This document shows positions 22,164 through 33,600 of a stretch of 64,000 nucleotides of DNA, in pieces. The notes beneath the pieces are model-generated. The model had not been told where the DNA came from. It saw nothing but the letters and a program-made list of their open reading frames with translations, and made no database searches. The position numbers and the translations under genes were made by a program. The stretch's first letter is position 1, and every line of letters starts with the position of its first letter. Origin of the DNA: Diplodia intermedia (lineage: Eukaryota > Ascomycota > Dothideomycetes > Botryosphaeriales > Botryosphaeriaceae); assembly GCA_021495925.1 (NCBI GenBank), contig JAKEKT010000013.1, positions 186,001-250,000 of the forward strand, in the 5' to 3' direction.

Positions 22164-24629
22164 GGGGAGTGGTGGTGGTGGTGCTGGGCATTGGTCGGAC
22201 CGGATGGGGGATTGTGCGGGGAGGGGGACTATGTTGTTGATGTCCTTTTTTTTTTTTTTTTTTTTACTTTTCTCGCGATTGGATGGGTGTGGGCGTGGGA
22301 CGACTGTGTGTCTCCTTGCGGTGTTATTGTTATCGGCTGTCGAAGTATCGTATAGCGTCTATATCCTTGGTGCTGGTTACGATTGGATGGGACGGGCTAT
22401 GAAAAGTGCTTTTTGTTCCTTGCATCCGGCTTGGTCAGATGTGCGTGATGTCTTTCGCGCGCGATGGCAGCGGCGAAGCAGCGGCTCTGAATGTGATTTG
22501 TTTCCCCCCTTTCTTCTCCCCTATCCGCCTTCGCAACCCGGATTGCTCATCCCCCACTAAACACGAAGGCACACACACACAGATCCGCCATCAATACCCC
22601 ACACCACCTCCCCAAACCTCGCGTGTGTTTGCCACAACCATCCAACCCCGCCAAATAAGCAAGAAGAAGCAAGCAACACAGCAAAAAGAAACGCGACGCG
22701 AGCGAAACCCCGCCCGCCCGCCCGGGCATCGCAAAATACGTACGACACACACCACACACGCACGCACGCACGCACGCCATGCATGCACCCTCACCCATCG
22801 AGCAAGGTCCTCCAACGTCGGAAGCGGTGCGGCACGGCCCGTCGCCGGGATGGGATTGGTTGGCGGCGGCGGCCGGTGGCGGCGCGCGGCAGGAGGAGAA
22901 GGAAAGTGAGGCGAGGCGAGGGGGCACGGGGAGGGAGTGAGGCGGAAAGCGGGGTTACGGGATGAAGCGAGGCGTGGGCATGGCGTACATGCCGAGGCGG
23001 GGCAAAGAAGCGGGACGGGACGGGACGGGATGAGGTGGGGTGGGGTGGATTGATGGGGGGCGAGGTGGTGTGGGATGGATGGTACGGGAGGCTGACAAAG
23101 GAGGAGTGTTGCGGTGCATGCGATGCGATGGGGACGAATCAGGGGGGGGAGGGGGAATGAGGATCGGGTTGATAGCGGCGGGTGTGGGGAGCCGATGCTG
23201 TAAAGAAGAGGGGGTCGTGTTGCCGGGCCGGGGTATTATGGCAGAGTGCGCGGTCATGGAAACGATGAGTGCTTTCTTCTTCCTTTTTCACCTTTCTTCT
23301 TTGTGCATCGATGCGGGTTGCTTTCGTTGAGTCGACAGCATTCATTTTGCATTCCCCTAGTCGGAGGACACGTAATTATTCTGTTTTCGCCAGAATCGTT
23401 CCACTTGTGCATGTGGAAGGGGGGCTTGTGGTATTGCTGCGACTAACGCAAAAAGACCACAAGGGGAGCACGCGGGTGAAAACCGACATGTTGTATCTTC
23501 ACCGGTCAAGCGGCCACAAGCACAAACTAATGCTAGAGTAGTCGTTAGCGGCTGCCTCCCCGTACCTGGTTCGCGTCCCATCCGCCAACACGATCGGCAG
23601 GTCTGGGCGAGCACAACGGGGTGGCCGCTGCACCAAAGATGAATATGCTCGCTTGTGGGTACATTTCGGTGTAGCGGCTGCGTTGAGGAGGTACAGGGTT
23701 TACCTGATGGCCGGCTAAAGATGTCGCGCAGGGTGCACGAGAAGAGCCTGGAAGCGGGCCTCCATAAACCAGAAACCAATCCTGCTCGAAACGTATAGTC
23801 CAGGCTCTCGGCCAGGTGAAGATCTCTGCAATTCGCCACGATGATGTCTCTTCCCAAGACGATCCCCCGGCGGCCAGGTTTTTTTCTTTTCTTTTTCCTC
23901 CGCACGCGATCGACGCAGTCCGGGTAGCCCCACGGTGTTGTGCAGAGCCGTCCGACCGCGCGGATCTGTCCCCAGCCCGGGGTCTTTTGAGCCCTCCAGC
24001 TCGGGGAGTCGCAGAATGTTACAAACAATCGTCTGCGTACTACGTAGCAATTAATCGTCGCAACTGCTACTGGACGACGCTTTTCTCGCGAATTTGCGGA
24101 GGATTTGGGGAGTAGCATTCGAGCGGTGACCGGGGCGTGGACCGTCACATGGTCGACACTGTCTCAATTCATGCATGGCTCGCCTCCAGCAACGGCGCGC
24201 GTTGCCTACAGTAATCACAATAGTCTCGCCACGGGTGAGCTTATGTGTTCAAGTCCCACACAAGTTCCATGCAGAAGCAGCGGCTGGTGTGGGGGTGACG
24301 CGCGGTCGCACCGCCATGGGCGTTTCATCCGGTCGGCGGCAAGTGTTGAGATGTGCACCAGGCCTTTCTTCTTTGGATACCGTAACACGGAGTACATCTT
24401 ATTTCAAGGAAAAACCTACGCATTGGTTTTCCAGTACTGCCGTGATATATGCCTCCGGGGAAACAGCCCAAGATGTACAGATTCCAATGACGAGTGCGCA
24501 CCTGCATGTCCGCCCACATCCGCTAAAAAACAATCCCAGGCACCAAAACCATTCATCTCCCGGACCACCCTCACCCCTCAGCCCACGCCATCTCCACCTC
24601 GGGCTCACCCACCCCACGACCCCTCACGA
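22164..24629. other. Gene-poor stretch with simple repeats
   Basis: Holds T20 at 22246-22265, CA/GCAC-type simple repeats at about 22747-22780 and four GGGAC units at about 23011-23030. The longest frame (minus strand, 24148-23357) has erratic composition and no domain. Confidence 0.45.
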
Positions 24630-25581
24630 TCAGCTCAATCCCCCGCAACCGTCGCCATCGGCCGTATCAAAATCCTCCGCCGGCAGCGGTAAACCCGGAT
24701 ACCACACCCGCCCAGCATCTGCTCCATCTTCCGCCTCTTCATCATCATCATCATCATCCCCGCGGCCATCCGCCTCATCCACCTCCGCCGCACCCTCACC
24801 CACCACCGCCTCCACCGCCCTCGCCTTCTCCGCCGCCACCACCTCGCTGCAGAAGACATAGTACGGCCGGGGCCCTGCGGGCGTGACGATGACGGGCTCG
24901 ACGAGGAGCTGGAACTTGGGCGGGTAGGTGACGGCTGCACGCACTTGATTCCGTCAGCGCATCTGCGGCAAGGATGATGATGGGGGGATAACAGAAAGGC
25001 GGGGAGCAAAAGGGGACAAAGGAAGGGAGACTTTTTTTCTTTTCACGCACCTTTGCCGCGGCACACCGGGCGCCGGCCGAGCGTGATGGTCGCGCCGGAG
25101 AAGACTTCGCGCCGGCGCCCCGGGCGGAGCGGCATGTTGTTGATGAGCGTCGTGCTGGTGGACGACGCGGAGGCGACGTTGGCGATGTAGACGGACTGCG
25201 AGGGCTTGGGCTGTCAGCGAAGCGCCGGGTTGGAGGGGAATGGGGGCGGGTTGGTCGCGGCGGATCGTACGGTAGGGTCGTTGCCCCGGCTGATGCGCGC
25301 CTGCCATTGCGCGACCATTGGGCTGTGCGTTGCCAGGTTGGTCTTGGCCGGTGCGAAGCGCGCGAGGTTGCGGCGCACTTGGCCGAAGGTGTAGCTGATG
25401 TTGTCCTTCAGCGTGACTTGGCGGAAGGGGATGTGCTCGACGGTGTCGTCGGGGATGCCGTCGCGGTGCTCGCGGCTGATGAATTTGACCATCTGCTCTG
25501 CGTGTTTCGTTAGTGGAGTGGTGGGCCTGCCGCTGGTTGGAGGAAGTGCGTACCAACGGGGTACGACATGGTGTTGTCCAT
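24630..25581 (-). CDS. FHA-like domain protein with acidic tail, 239 aa, four exons (paralog of the gene at 14344-15040)
   Basis: Exons on the minus strand: 25581-25554, 25497-25271, 25210-25051 and 24934-24630; introns of 56, 60 and 116 nt. The start reads MDNTMSYPV, then EQMVKFISREHRDGI and VEHIPFRQVTL. The core is VYIANVASASSTSTTLINN followed by PLRPG and GATITLGRRP, which fits the last strands of an FHA fold: a Ser/Thr-rich loop, then an Asn, then GxxIxxG. TYPPKFQLLVEPV follows the third intron, as YPPRFEVQITP does in the paralog. The last 65 residues are specific to this copy and strongly acidic, with a run of six Asp. Phosphothreonine binding is inferred from the fold pattern. Introns 1-3 fall in phases 1, 0 and 1, exactly as in the paralog. 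Confidence 0.75.
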
Positions 25582-27190
25582 CGTACCTGCCCTGCAATGA
25601 ACCAGAGCTTGAAGTGCTTCGGAATATGCAGGCATGATTTACGGTGATCTGAAGTTACCTGCTGCCTCTGAAATTTTCCGTATATTTCTATGCGTAGAGA
25701 AAGGTGATAAGTCCATGGGAGCAATGATCTTGACTGGTTGTATGCATTCTGCCGTGCATAGCGACACCGTTCCGGTCTGCTACGAACGCGCTGCCGCCCT
25801 AAATTTGAGCATCGACAAACGCAGAGTTTAAGACCGTACCCTCACAGAGTTCCTGAATGCAAGCTGCCAAGAGTTTTGTCGAGCAAGCACAGAGGAAATG
25901 GTGTGCGGCGAGAGAAGTTACCTTATACAAGTAGAGAGAAAGGTGGCTCGAGGAAATACAGAAACGTAAATCACGTATTCAGGACAGCGGAGGAGCTACC
26001 GGTTTACCTACTCATGTCGCATCCATACCACGTCAGAGAATCTGTGCTAAAAGGAACGGTAGCCATGGTCAGAAAATGACCCTGAAAGGCGACGCCACTA
26101 GCGGTTTCAACGGCTTCAAGCTGGCCTATATCTCTACAACTTTCCGGCTTATTGAAAAAGGGACGGCATGAGCTCTGACGCGGATAGCCGCCCCGACTAA
26201 AGGTGGAGCAAGCGAGTGGGCTACCGTGGGAGAAGCCTGAAATTTAGCCAACAAACCGAGCGATCTTGAGGAGCTGCCGTACTGTCTTTTGCCCCAATCA
26301 TGAGGAGACCAATCTTGGAAAAGTTGGCCTGCGGCATGTCTAACATTGCCGGACGAGCTGCATGTGGGAAACGGCAGCGGAGATGGCTTGAAATGCGTAT
26401 CTTTGTTTGCAAATTTTGCCAGCCGAAGCGTTGCGTTTCAGCTTGGAAGGAAGCTAGGTACCAAGCGAACAGGCAGCACACCGCAGTGATGGTCGTCCCT
26501 CATCACATTTGGAAGCGGTTCTGCCTCAACCAGCCCGTGTCAACCGGCAACTGCAAGCTGCCGCGCAGCCCAGGCCAGTCTTCAACCGCCCGAATACCTG
26601 CCATCGCCCACCTCAACAGCCCAATCTCGGATCAGATAGTTACAGAATTATTCCCCCACAACTTCCATCCGTTCGCCCACGCTAACGGGCAAACCGACTC
26701 ACCACCAGCCTCCCGTCGGTCTCCAGCCGCGTCCACGTCCCGCTTCTGCGACAGCGACCTGCAGCGCCTTCGCCCCATTCCCCCTGTGAAGCCATGCCGG
26801 ACAGCGTCATTTGCACCGTCTTGCTGCCATGGAGCTCAACCAGCCAACAGCCTCCCGCATTTACTCGTTCACCAACCACTGGCACTGACATACCGCAGCA
26901 CAGCTTACTCCGAGGTGCAGCCCGATGCGGCATTTCCTGGCTGCAGTGCCGCTGCGCCATTTACACGTTGTAACATGTACGGATCGCCCGTAGTGTGGAT
27001 CAATATGGGACGCATAGTTACGATAGCAAGCGATACACATTATCGAACATACGGATGACTGCGATAGATTCATGCAAGAGAATCGGGACGAAACCGGCTG
27101 TCCAGCCATTCGAACTTGCAACGTGCCAAAGATGGGCATAGAGCGAATCGCCGAATCCTGCAATCCCTCTCTGGGCCCGCGTCCTAGACG
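25582..27190. other. Intergenic, nothing secure
   Basis: The long plus-strand frame 26300-27058 has no domain and looks like chance. A minus-strand frame (26960-26682) has protein-like composition but no family I can name; it may be another gene fragment beside the peptide-synthetase relic. Confidence 0.35.
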
Positions 27191-27690
27191 TCCAATGCCA
27201 CCTTCATCGAAATGGGAGGCGACTCGTTGTCGGCCATGAAGCGTGCAGCGAAATCGCGCCAGTCAGGCCTCTCTTTGAGTGTCGCCGACATGGCAGACGT
27301 GCAGGCCCTCGGTGGACCGAGCCGACGGCTGAGTACAACCTTTTCTCGGAATCTCCGGGAGACGTCGACACATTCCTGCGCGACACTCTCGCGGTGGGTC
27401 GGGAGGTGGTGAAAGACGTCATCGAGGCGACGTCGGTGCACAAGGCCATGACCGAGGCCGCCATGTCGCCTCAGCAGGGCACCATCAACCACGTCTGGCT
27501 CCACTTCACCGGCCCAATCAACACACAGCGTGTAAACGACGACTGCTTCCAGGTCCTCGCCCGCCACAGCATCCTGCGGACCGTCTTCGTGCCATACAAC
27601 ACGCAGCAGCTCATGCAAATCGTCTTCGGCTCGCACCAACCAGAGTGGGAAAAAGCACGAGCGGCGCCTGGCGGCGTCGCCGCCAGCCAA
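27191..27690 (+). pseudogene. Relic of a nonribosomal peptide synthetase: carrier (T) plus start of condensation (C) domain
   Basis: The frame beginning at 27191 gives SNATFIEMGGDSLSAMK, a carrier domain whose GGDS Ser would carry phosphopantetheine, followed by SGLSLSVADM. The frame then shifts, between about 27300 and 27330. The second frame gives EYNLFSESPGD, then VIEATSVHKAMTEAAM, INHVWLHF and ARHSILRTVFVPYN, the N-terminal part of a C domain. The sequence degenerates after about 27640, before the HHxxxDG catalytic motif. A stop codon lies just before the T domain, and no adenylation domain is present on either side. In a live enzyme this unit would hold an aminoacyl thioester and pass it to peptide-bond formation. 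Here it is a fragment of one module boundary. The product of the ancestral enzyme cannot be told. Confidence 0.75.
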
Positions 27691-28545
27691 TCCACTTACT
27701 GCGCCGAAGCCCTTCTGGTGGGCACGAACTAAAGGGCGACGTCGACAACGCCCGTGTCATCGCCGCCGAAACAACAACAACAAGCAACGCCCGCGGCATA
27801 TATTGCGCCGCCGCCGCCGTCGTCAACGGCCACATCGCCCTCCTCCTCCTCCTCCCTTCTGCTCCCCACCACCACCACCAAACACACCTCCGACACCCTC
27901 TTCCACACCGCCCTGCCCCTCTCTCGTCCTGCGCAGCCTCGCCGCCTTACCCACCCCCCGTCGTCGTCGTCGTCTTCGTCCGCCGCCATCGCCAACCGCG
28001 CCGCGCCGCGCCGCGCTGCGCCGCGCTGCTGCCGCGCTTTGGCTCCCGCCTCCGCCGTTCGCCGGCGGCACCGTTGCTGTTGGCGGCGGTCGAAGACGCG
28101 TGGCTGAAAGGCGTTGCCGTGTGAAGTGCTTGGAGACGAGGCGAGTGGTGCGGCGGTGGACGGAGTGTTGCGGCGACGGAGGAGCAGGAGGAGGTGGAGG
28201 AGGAGGAGGGGATGCGGCGGATGTGGAGGTGACGGCGACGCCAGGTGATGACGGGGTGAGGGTGGACGGTGATTTGGCGGCGAGGATGGTCAAGATGCTG
28301 TGTCGGAATGTTGAGGGGTCGTGGCGGGGAGGTGGGCTGGATGGGCTGCTGGGGAGTGGTGATGGCGGCGTGCAAAGGAAAACGGCAGGTGCGAGTCGCC
28401 GCTTGGTGGAACTGGGGGTATGTCGCCAGATCAGCCACGAGAGTAATTTTATCTGTGAAAACGCCACGACAATGTTCAAAGTAAAAGTTACGGAATGAGT
28501 AAGCTCAGACAGGGCAAAGCTTTCGTATTAACCGTACCATGACCA
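27691..28545. other. GC-rich low-complexity stretch
   Basis: Open frames exist on both strands but consist of Pro/Ser/Arg or Gly/Arg runs produced by biased triplets. No gene is called. Confidence 0.45.
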
Positions 28546-30612
28546 TCAGGATATTGTGAGCCGCCCCAACCAAGGACTCGAAGACCCGTCCACCTCTTTA
28601 TCATCGACCATGGATACAGATCCACCACCATTTATTCGCTGGAAATGTCTTTCCAACATCTCTACTGCAGTCTCCTGCGCTTCAATTCTCGGATCCCGAT
28701 CCCATTCTTTGACTCTTTTGGCCCACCCACCCCCAAGGACATCGTGAGCGTAAGGATCCAAGGATGTCCAGTCGGCCCATGCGTCAATCACTGTTCTCGC
28801 AAAGTCCGGTTCACAATGGAACCATTCCCTGTGGCACCACTCAACAGGCTCCCCTTTCTTCCGATGATCGCAATACCACGTCTCGTTGAACGGTTTGAGG
28901 TGAAGGTGGACCAGGCTTTCCACTCGCGCATGGTAGTTGACATTCCGACGCACGTAGACAGTCCTCAACTCTTTCAGACGACACCCTGCCACAAGCTGAT
29001 TCACACGCTTGTCGGGGTCGATTGATTTGCCAATCTTAACAAGTCCCGGACGGCTCTTGGATGCCATAACATATATGCATCCGGTCCTATCGCTCTTGTT
29101 TGGGGATTCCTTCAACTTCTTGCGAAGGTTCTTTTCCATCGTGAGCCTCGACTCGCTCGGTACGATGTCGGAGCAACTGTAGATGATCGGTTTTTTTCCT
29201 TCCTTCTTTTTCACCTCCTTCTTGCCGCTCATAGTATCGTCGCCGAAATCCAAATTGCCCATACCGGCCACGATACCGTCAAGTTCATCATTTGCTGCAT
29301 TGGAACCTGCATCTCTCCAGAGTGGAGCTGCCCGGGATACATTACGACGTTGTGACCGATCTTCCCGTCGAGTCCTATACTTAGGAGACAGCGGGAAGCC
29401 CTTGTCATCAAGTTGAAAAGTATCAGATGAATCGATGGGCGGTGTCGTCGAGCGTTGTCTCCTTTGGCTCGCGGGATCATGCCGGTCCTCGTGCTGCTGA
29501 AGGAAGGGGTTGCTGTGCGCTGTGATCGGTGACACTGGCCAGGCTCCCGGAATCTGCAGGGCTTCTTCTTGCGCATCGCGTTCTTGCGCATAGAGTGCGG
29601 TTGTTGGCGTGGAAGGTCCAATTGCCGCCGGCCCGTCCGAGGGGATCATCTCGTATATTTGCCTCGGCGCGGCTGGAGGCGTAATGGTCATGTTGGCGAG
29701 CGTGATCAGAATTCTGCCGCTGAGCGAAGAGCGGGCTGACCGTGGATGTTGATGCACGTGATCTGGAAATGGCGGGTCCGGTTCTTCTGCATCTTCATCT
29801 GCGTCTTTGCCTTCTTCATCACTGTCTTCACAAGCGCAGTGCTGCTCCCAGAAATCGTGGTAGAGGTCCAGCCAGTACTGCTCGAGGTGGATGCTGCAGA
29901 GTAACAGACGTATCAACTGCCGAAGCTTGCCCACTGATAACAATAGCGCTTCCTCGTTCGTGTTTTTGGAAGAGCCGCTGACGATACGACGAGCAATGTC
30001 CAACTTGTCCGGTGATACATCACACTTGCATCGACCAACGGCAGAATCGTGTGCAATGCATTTGAACTTCTGCGCTAGACTGCAAAGCTGTTCGCATACA
30101 TTGAGGAAGCGGACAGGATTTGGTTTTTGTAAAGGTTGCTGCGGCTCGAGGGTTCGTGGCCGGGGGGGAAAGATTGATCGTCTGATATTCAATGGCGCCG
30201 GGGAGAGAGTGAGAAAGTGGAATGGGTCCGAAAGATCCGGTGAGCTCGGGTCCGAGCTTTGAGGGGCCATGAGGGCGACGACTACCGGACTGACGTGGTT
30301 CTTGTCTTCTCTGTGCTTCGTGCAGAATAGAGTCTGCGCAAGTATTACAGCATTTTGTTCAATAGACGGCGGATGACCTCGGAGAGCTAGGTAATAGATT
30401 AAATATTCACATCTGTTACGCGGGACGGAGTATTCTTTCAAGCATCGATGATTGTTGTTGTTGACGATGGCGTAGCAACTCGATGTGCCTTGTTGAAACG
30501 CTTTCCCGAAAAGGCGAAGAAGAGTTCCCAGTGGTGGTGCTAGCTGTGTTTGTGATGCTGGAATAGATGGATCTGGCGTGCGAGCGCACTTTCTTGGAGT
30601 GGTGGGTGCCAT
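28546..30612 (-). CDS. T5orf172 (GIY-YIG-like) domain protein, 688 aa
   Basis: Single exon. The ATG at 30612 is used; the open frame 21 nt upstream begins with TTG. The N-terminal 110 residues contain several Cys/His (RCLKEYSVPRNRCEYLIYYL, then TLFCTKHRED). They are followed by a low-complexity middle with an acidic tract near residue 270. The C-terminal domain (about residues 511-611) starts GCIYVMASKSRPGLVKIGKS and continues DPDKRVNQL, then YHARVESLVHLHL and REWFHC. This is the layout of the T5orf172/MUG113 family, related to GIY-YIG nucleases, with the conserved Glu in the VESL helix. Such domains are found in fungal meiotic proteins, phage proteins and bacterial proteins. Nuclease activity is inferred, not shown. 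The gene is intact and stands alone. Confidence 0.8.
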   Translation of the reverse strand: MAPTTPRKCARTPDPSIPASQTQLAPPLGTLLRLFGKAFQQGTSSCYAIVNNNNHRCLKEYSVPRNRCEYLIYYLALRGHPPSIEQNAVILAQTLFCTKHREDKNHVSPVVVALMAPQSSDPSSPDLSDPFHFLTLSPAPLNIRRSIFPPRPRTLEPQQPLQKPNPVRFLNVCEQLCSLAQKFKCIAHDSAVGRCKCDVSPDKLDIARRIVSGSSKNTNEEALLLSVGKLRQLIRLLLCSIHLEQYWLDLYHDFWEQHCACEDSDEEGKDADEDAEEPDPPFPDHVHQHPRSARSSLSGRILITLANMTITPPAAPRQIYEMIPSDGPAAIGPSTPTTALYAQERDAQEEALQIPGAWPVSPITAHSNPFLQQHEDRHDPASQRRQRSTTPPIDSSDTFQLDDKGFPLSPKYRTRREDRSQRRNVSRAAPLWRDAGSNAANDELDGIVAGMGNLDFGDDTMSGKKEVKKKEGKKPIIYSCSDIVPSESRLTMEKNLRKKLKESPNKSDRTGCIYVMASKSRPGLVKIGKSIDPDKRVNQLVAGCRLKELRTVYVRRNVNYHARVESLVHLHLKPFNETWYCDHRKKGEPVEWCHREWFHCEPDFARTVIDAWADWTSLDPYAHDVLGGGWAKRVKEWDRDPRIEAQETAVEMLERHFQRINGGGSVSMVDDKEVDGSSSPWLGRLTIS

Positions 30613-33600
30613 GATGGGTAGTGAAGGAGACAAGATGATACTGACTGGTATAGTGCATGGAGTGCTTCTAATTTATTATCAGCTCATGCCTGTCCCGAGT
30701 CTCTCTTATCGCCGAGAATTGTGCCGCAGAAACGTTGTCATGGGCTCCTGTTGACCCCATGTTCGTGCAGATCTTGGGGGCGAAGTGCTGTGCCGCAAAC
30801 CAGCACAAGGCGCAGCCGTGATAGCACAGCCCCGATATCTGTTCATGTGATGGAAAAAACCATTTCTGCCGTGTGAGAAGCCTTGCGAGATACCGATCCG
30901 GTATCTGGCAATGCCTGGCATACTTCGCATAGTCAAGATCAAGGTCAGTGAAGCTTTCTAGACGTTGGCGCCGTAACCGCGAGACCCCACATCTTGTTCT
31001 CCCAGCCGCCAGTCCGAGCTATCCGGCATACTCTACCCCACCAGACTATTGATTTTAGGCATCCGATCTTTCGTTTCCGCGCCGCATTTTGCAGAGCCAC
31101 GCGCGGCTGGCAAGGCACGGGTCTGCTGTGCCGCAGCTGAAGCCCCACACTAAGCCAGGGCCCTGGGCAAAGAAAGTTTCTCTTGTTTCACTTTCGATCC
31201 TTCGCTTCCTTCTCCCATACCGGGGGGTGTTGATAAACGCTTGGGGCCGACAAATGGTTTCTTCGCCGCCCCACTGCTTATCACGACAACGGACAGACAG
31301 CACACCGACCTTTCGTTTAGCGCAGCGTCGAGGTCACCTGAACTCATGCATGTCGATGGAGACGTTGATGCGGTGACCGGAGTGGAATAGCAAGCTTGAA
31401 AGTGGGGTCCATGCTGAATGCGACTACTCAAGGCCTTTTCGCCGCAGCTCCGTTTCGCTGCATGGTGACCCCTTACGTCTTCAAATTAAAATGATGTCCC
31501 CGTTTAGGTGCTCGTAAGATGATAGGGCTCATCTCTGGATAATGGCTTGTTGCGGGAGGTACCCAGGCTTTGTCAGAAACCTTGTCAATGTCTAAGGCAC
31601 TTGACGTGCAATAAAGTGTAGGCTGTTCAGCCTTGTAAAAAATGGAGCTAGAATTGTTATGTTGTATCCACTGGTAGAATCAACGCCGCGCTCGGATCAT
31701 CTTTGGTATCGCGTGTCTTGATTCTAGAAGACGGCCCACTCCCTTGCCTTTGGCTTGTCCTTGTCGTTTAACGTCACCTGCACTATAGCCTTCGCATCAA
31801 TATTCCCAGTTAGCCATCGTTCCATCTTCGACTGGATCTCCAAAAGTAGTGTGAAGAGGATAAGCACGTGGAATTAAGGTTCGGCTCTCGGCACGAGCCG
31901 CTGGCGTGGCACTGATCACTATGCGACAACCGGACTCTTTCACGATCGACTAGATGTCTACACCACTTTCATGGTAGAAAATTGCCCAAAGATTTACGGA
32001 AAAACTGCTGCTGAGCTCTCGTAATAGGCTTGCACCGTCCATTCGGCGTTGGTTTATGACTCGATTCGATGCAATCCAGCTTTCGTAAGAACGAGTGTAG
32101 TGTCCTCCGCGGGATGCAGAGCACCCAAACATTTTGAGATCCATTGTGATCCTTGCTCTACTCTTCAAACAGAAAGCCCAGAGACCACCCACTGAGAAAC
32201 AGTTCCGCATTTGAAAAAGCAGCACCGCCATGGCTCCCATAGTCCACTGGATGGATAACAGACCAGAAGCCAGCTGAGTCCCCAACAGCTTCGCCGTTCA
32301 TCCACGTAAGCAGCACCATCCGCAATCTGGGGTAGCGCTTCGTCTGCGAAACTCCCTTCAGCTATCATTTGCCCACCCATCAGATCACGCACACCACCAA
32401 CGTCACCGTCGCGGGTCTCCATCCACCCTTCCCGCGAGCCTCTACCTCTAACTCCCCATCTCCCCGACATACTTCGCAACCACAAATTCCCCACAAGCAT
32501 TTGCGAGCCATGAGCCTCCCCACTCTTCCTCCTCCCCGCCCAACCTGCTCTACCGCCTCCCCCTCTTCCCCATCGCCAAGCACCACAAGTCATCCCCCAC
32601 GGGTACCGTCGCGCTGGAGTTGAGAGCTGGAGCAGGTCCTTCATCCACCATACCCCCCAATCCGCGCTCGACCCCGTCTCCCCCCTCGTCACCACCGCCG
32701 CCCGCCCCCTCCCGCCCTCGCGACCGGGCGTCGTCGTCGTCGTCGTCATGCACGCGAACACGCCGCCCCGCCGTCCTGCGCGCCGGCGCTGCGGTGTTCG
32801 TGCCGCTCTGCAAGTGTCGCGGTCGTCGTCGGGGTAGTGCAGGGCGTCGCGGTGGGCCGGGGGTGGTGCGCGAGATTCTTTGTCGCCGCCGGCGATGGGC
32901 GGTGCAGCAGCAGGTGGGGGGAGTCGCGTGGGGAGGAGGTGTTGCGGTGGCGATGGGGTTTGCGGGGGATGTTGTGGTGACGGTGGTGAGTGTGGTTGTG
33001 GGGGGGAGTGGTGATGCGGAAGAGTGGGATGGAGGACGGGGCGGCGGCGGCGGCGACGGCGGCGTTAAGGGTGTTGTATACGTGTGTGGCGGGGGGTGCG
33101 GTTGTTGCGGCGGGGTTCGTGAGGGAGGGGGGTCGTGTTGGTAGGTGGGGAGACGAAGACGGAGATGAGTGAGAGGTGTTGATGTGGCGGTACAGCGTGA
33201 GGGAACAGGATTTCTGGTCACACTTTTGTCTGACGTTGCGCCACGTATACATACAAGTGCACCTCGATCGGCACCAAATTATGGTAGGATTTTACACAGC
33301 CAAGTTGTTCCACATAACGACAAGTGCGTTTTCGATTGGACGGCTGTGTAGTATCTCCACTAGGGCTGTGATACGTGGTACACAATGAGGAACAAGGTAA
33401 TTGGTGTGCGACGGGATAGCGTTTCCGTTCCGCAAACTTTCACTGTCTCATGTGCTACCCATTGAGAACCTCACCTGACCCATTAGTAGTCACATCAATC
33501 AAGTAAAAGCAGTACTTGGGCATCTTTCCGCGAGTCGGAGGGATGCAGATGTCAAGACGAGTTGGGATTGCAGTCATGCTTCTCGATATGATCAAGACTC

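Noticed and set aside
22741..22790. Short tandem repeats considered as a CRISPR array or telomere
   Set aside because: They are simple CA/GCAC repeats without spacers and do not match TTAGGG telomere units.
23357..24148. 263-aa minus-strand frame
   Set aside because: No domain, no splice context and irregular composition; long frames are expected by chance at this GC content.
26300..27058. 252-aa plus-strand frame before the NRPS relic
   Set aside because: No motif of any synthetase domain, and composition does not resemble a coding exon.
27740..28480. Possible acyltransferase-like continuation after the condensation fragment
   Set aside because: Only vague resemblance; the stretch is low complexity and no catalytic motif is visible.
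28546..30633. 695-aa form of the T5orf172 protein
   Set aside because: Its first codon is TTG; the first ATG is at 30612.
32550..33221. Long frames on both strands rich in Pro/Thr or Gly/Arg
   Set aside because: They arise from biased triplets in a GC-rich stretch; every frame is open without a domain.
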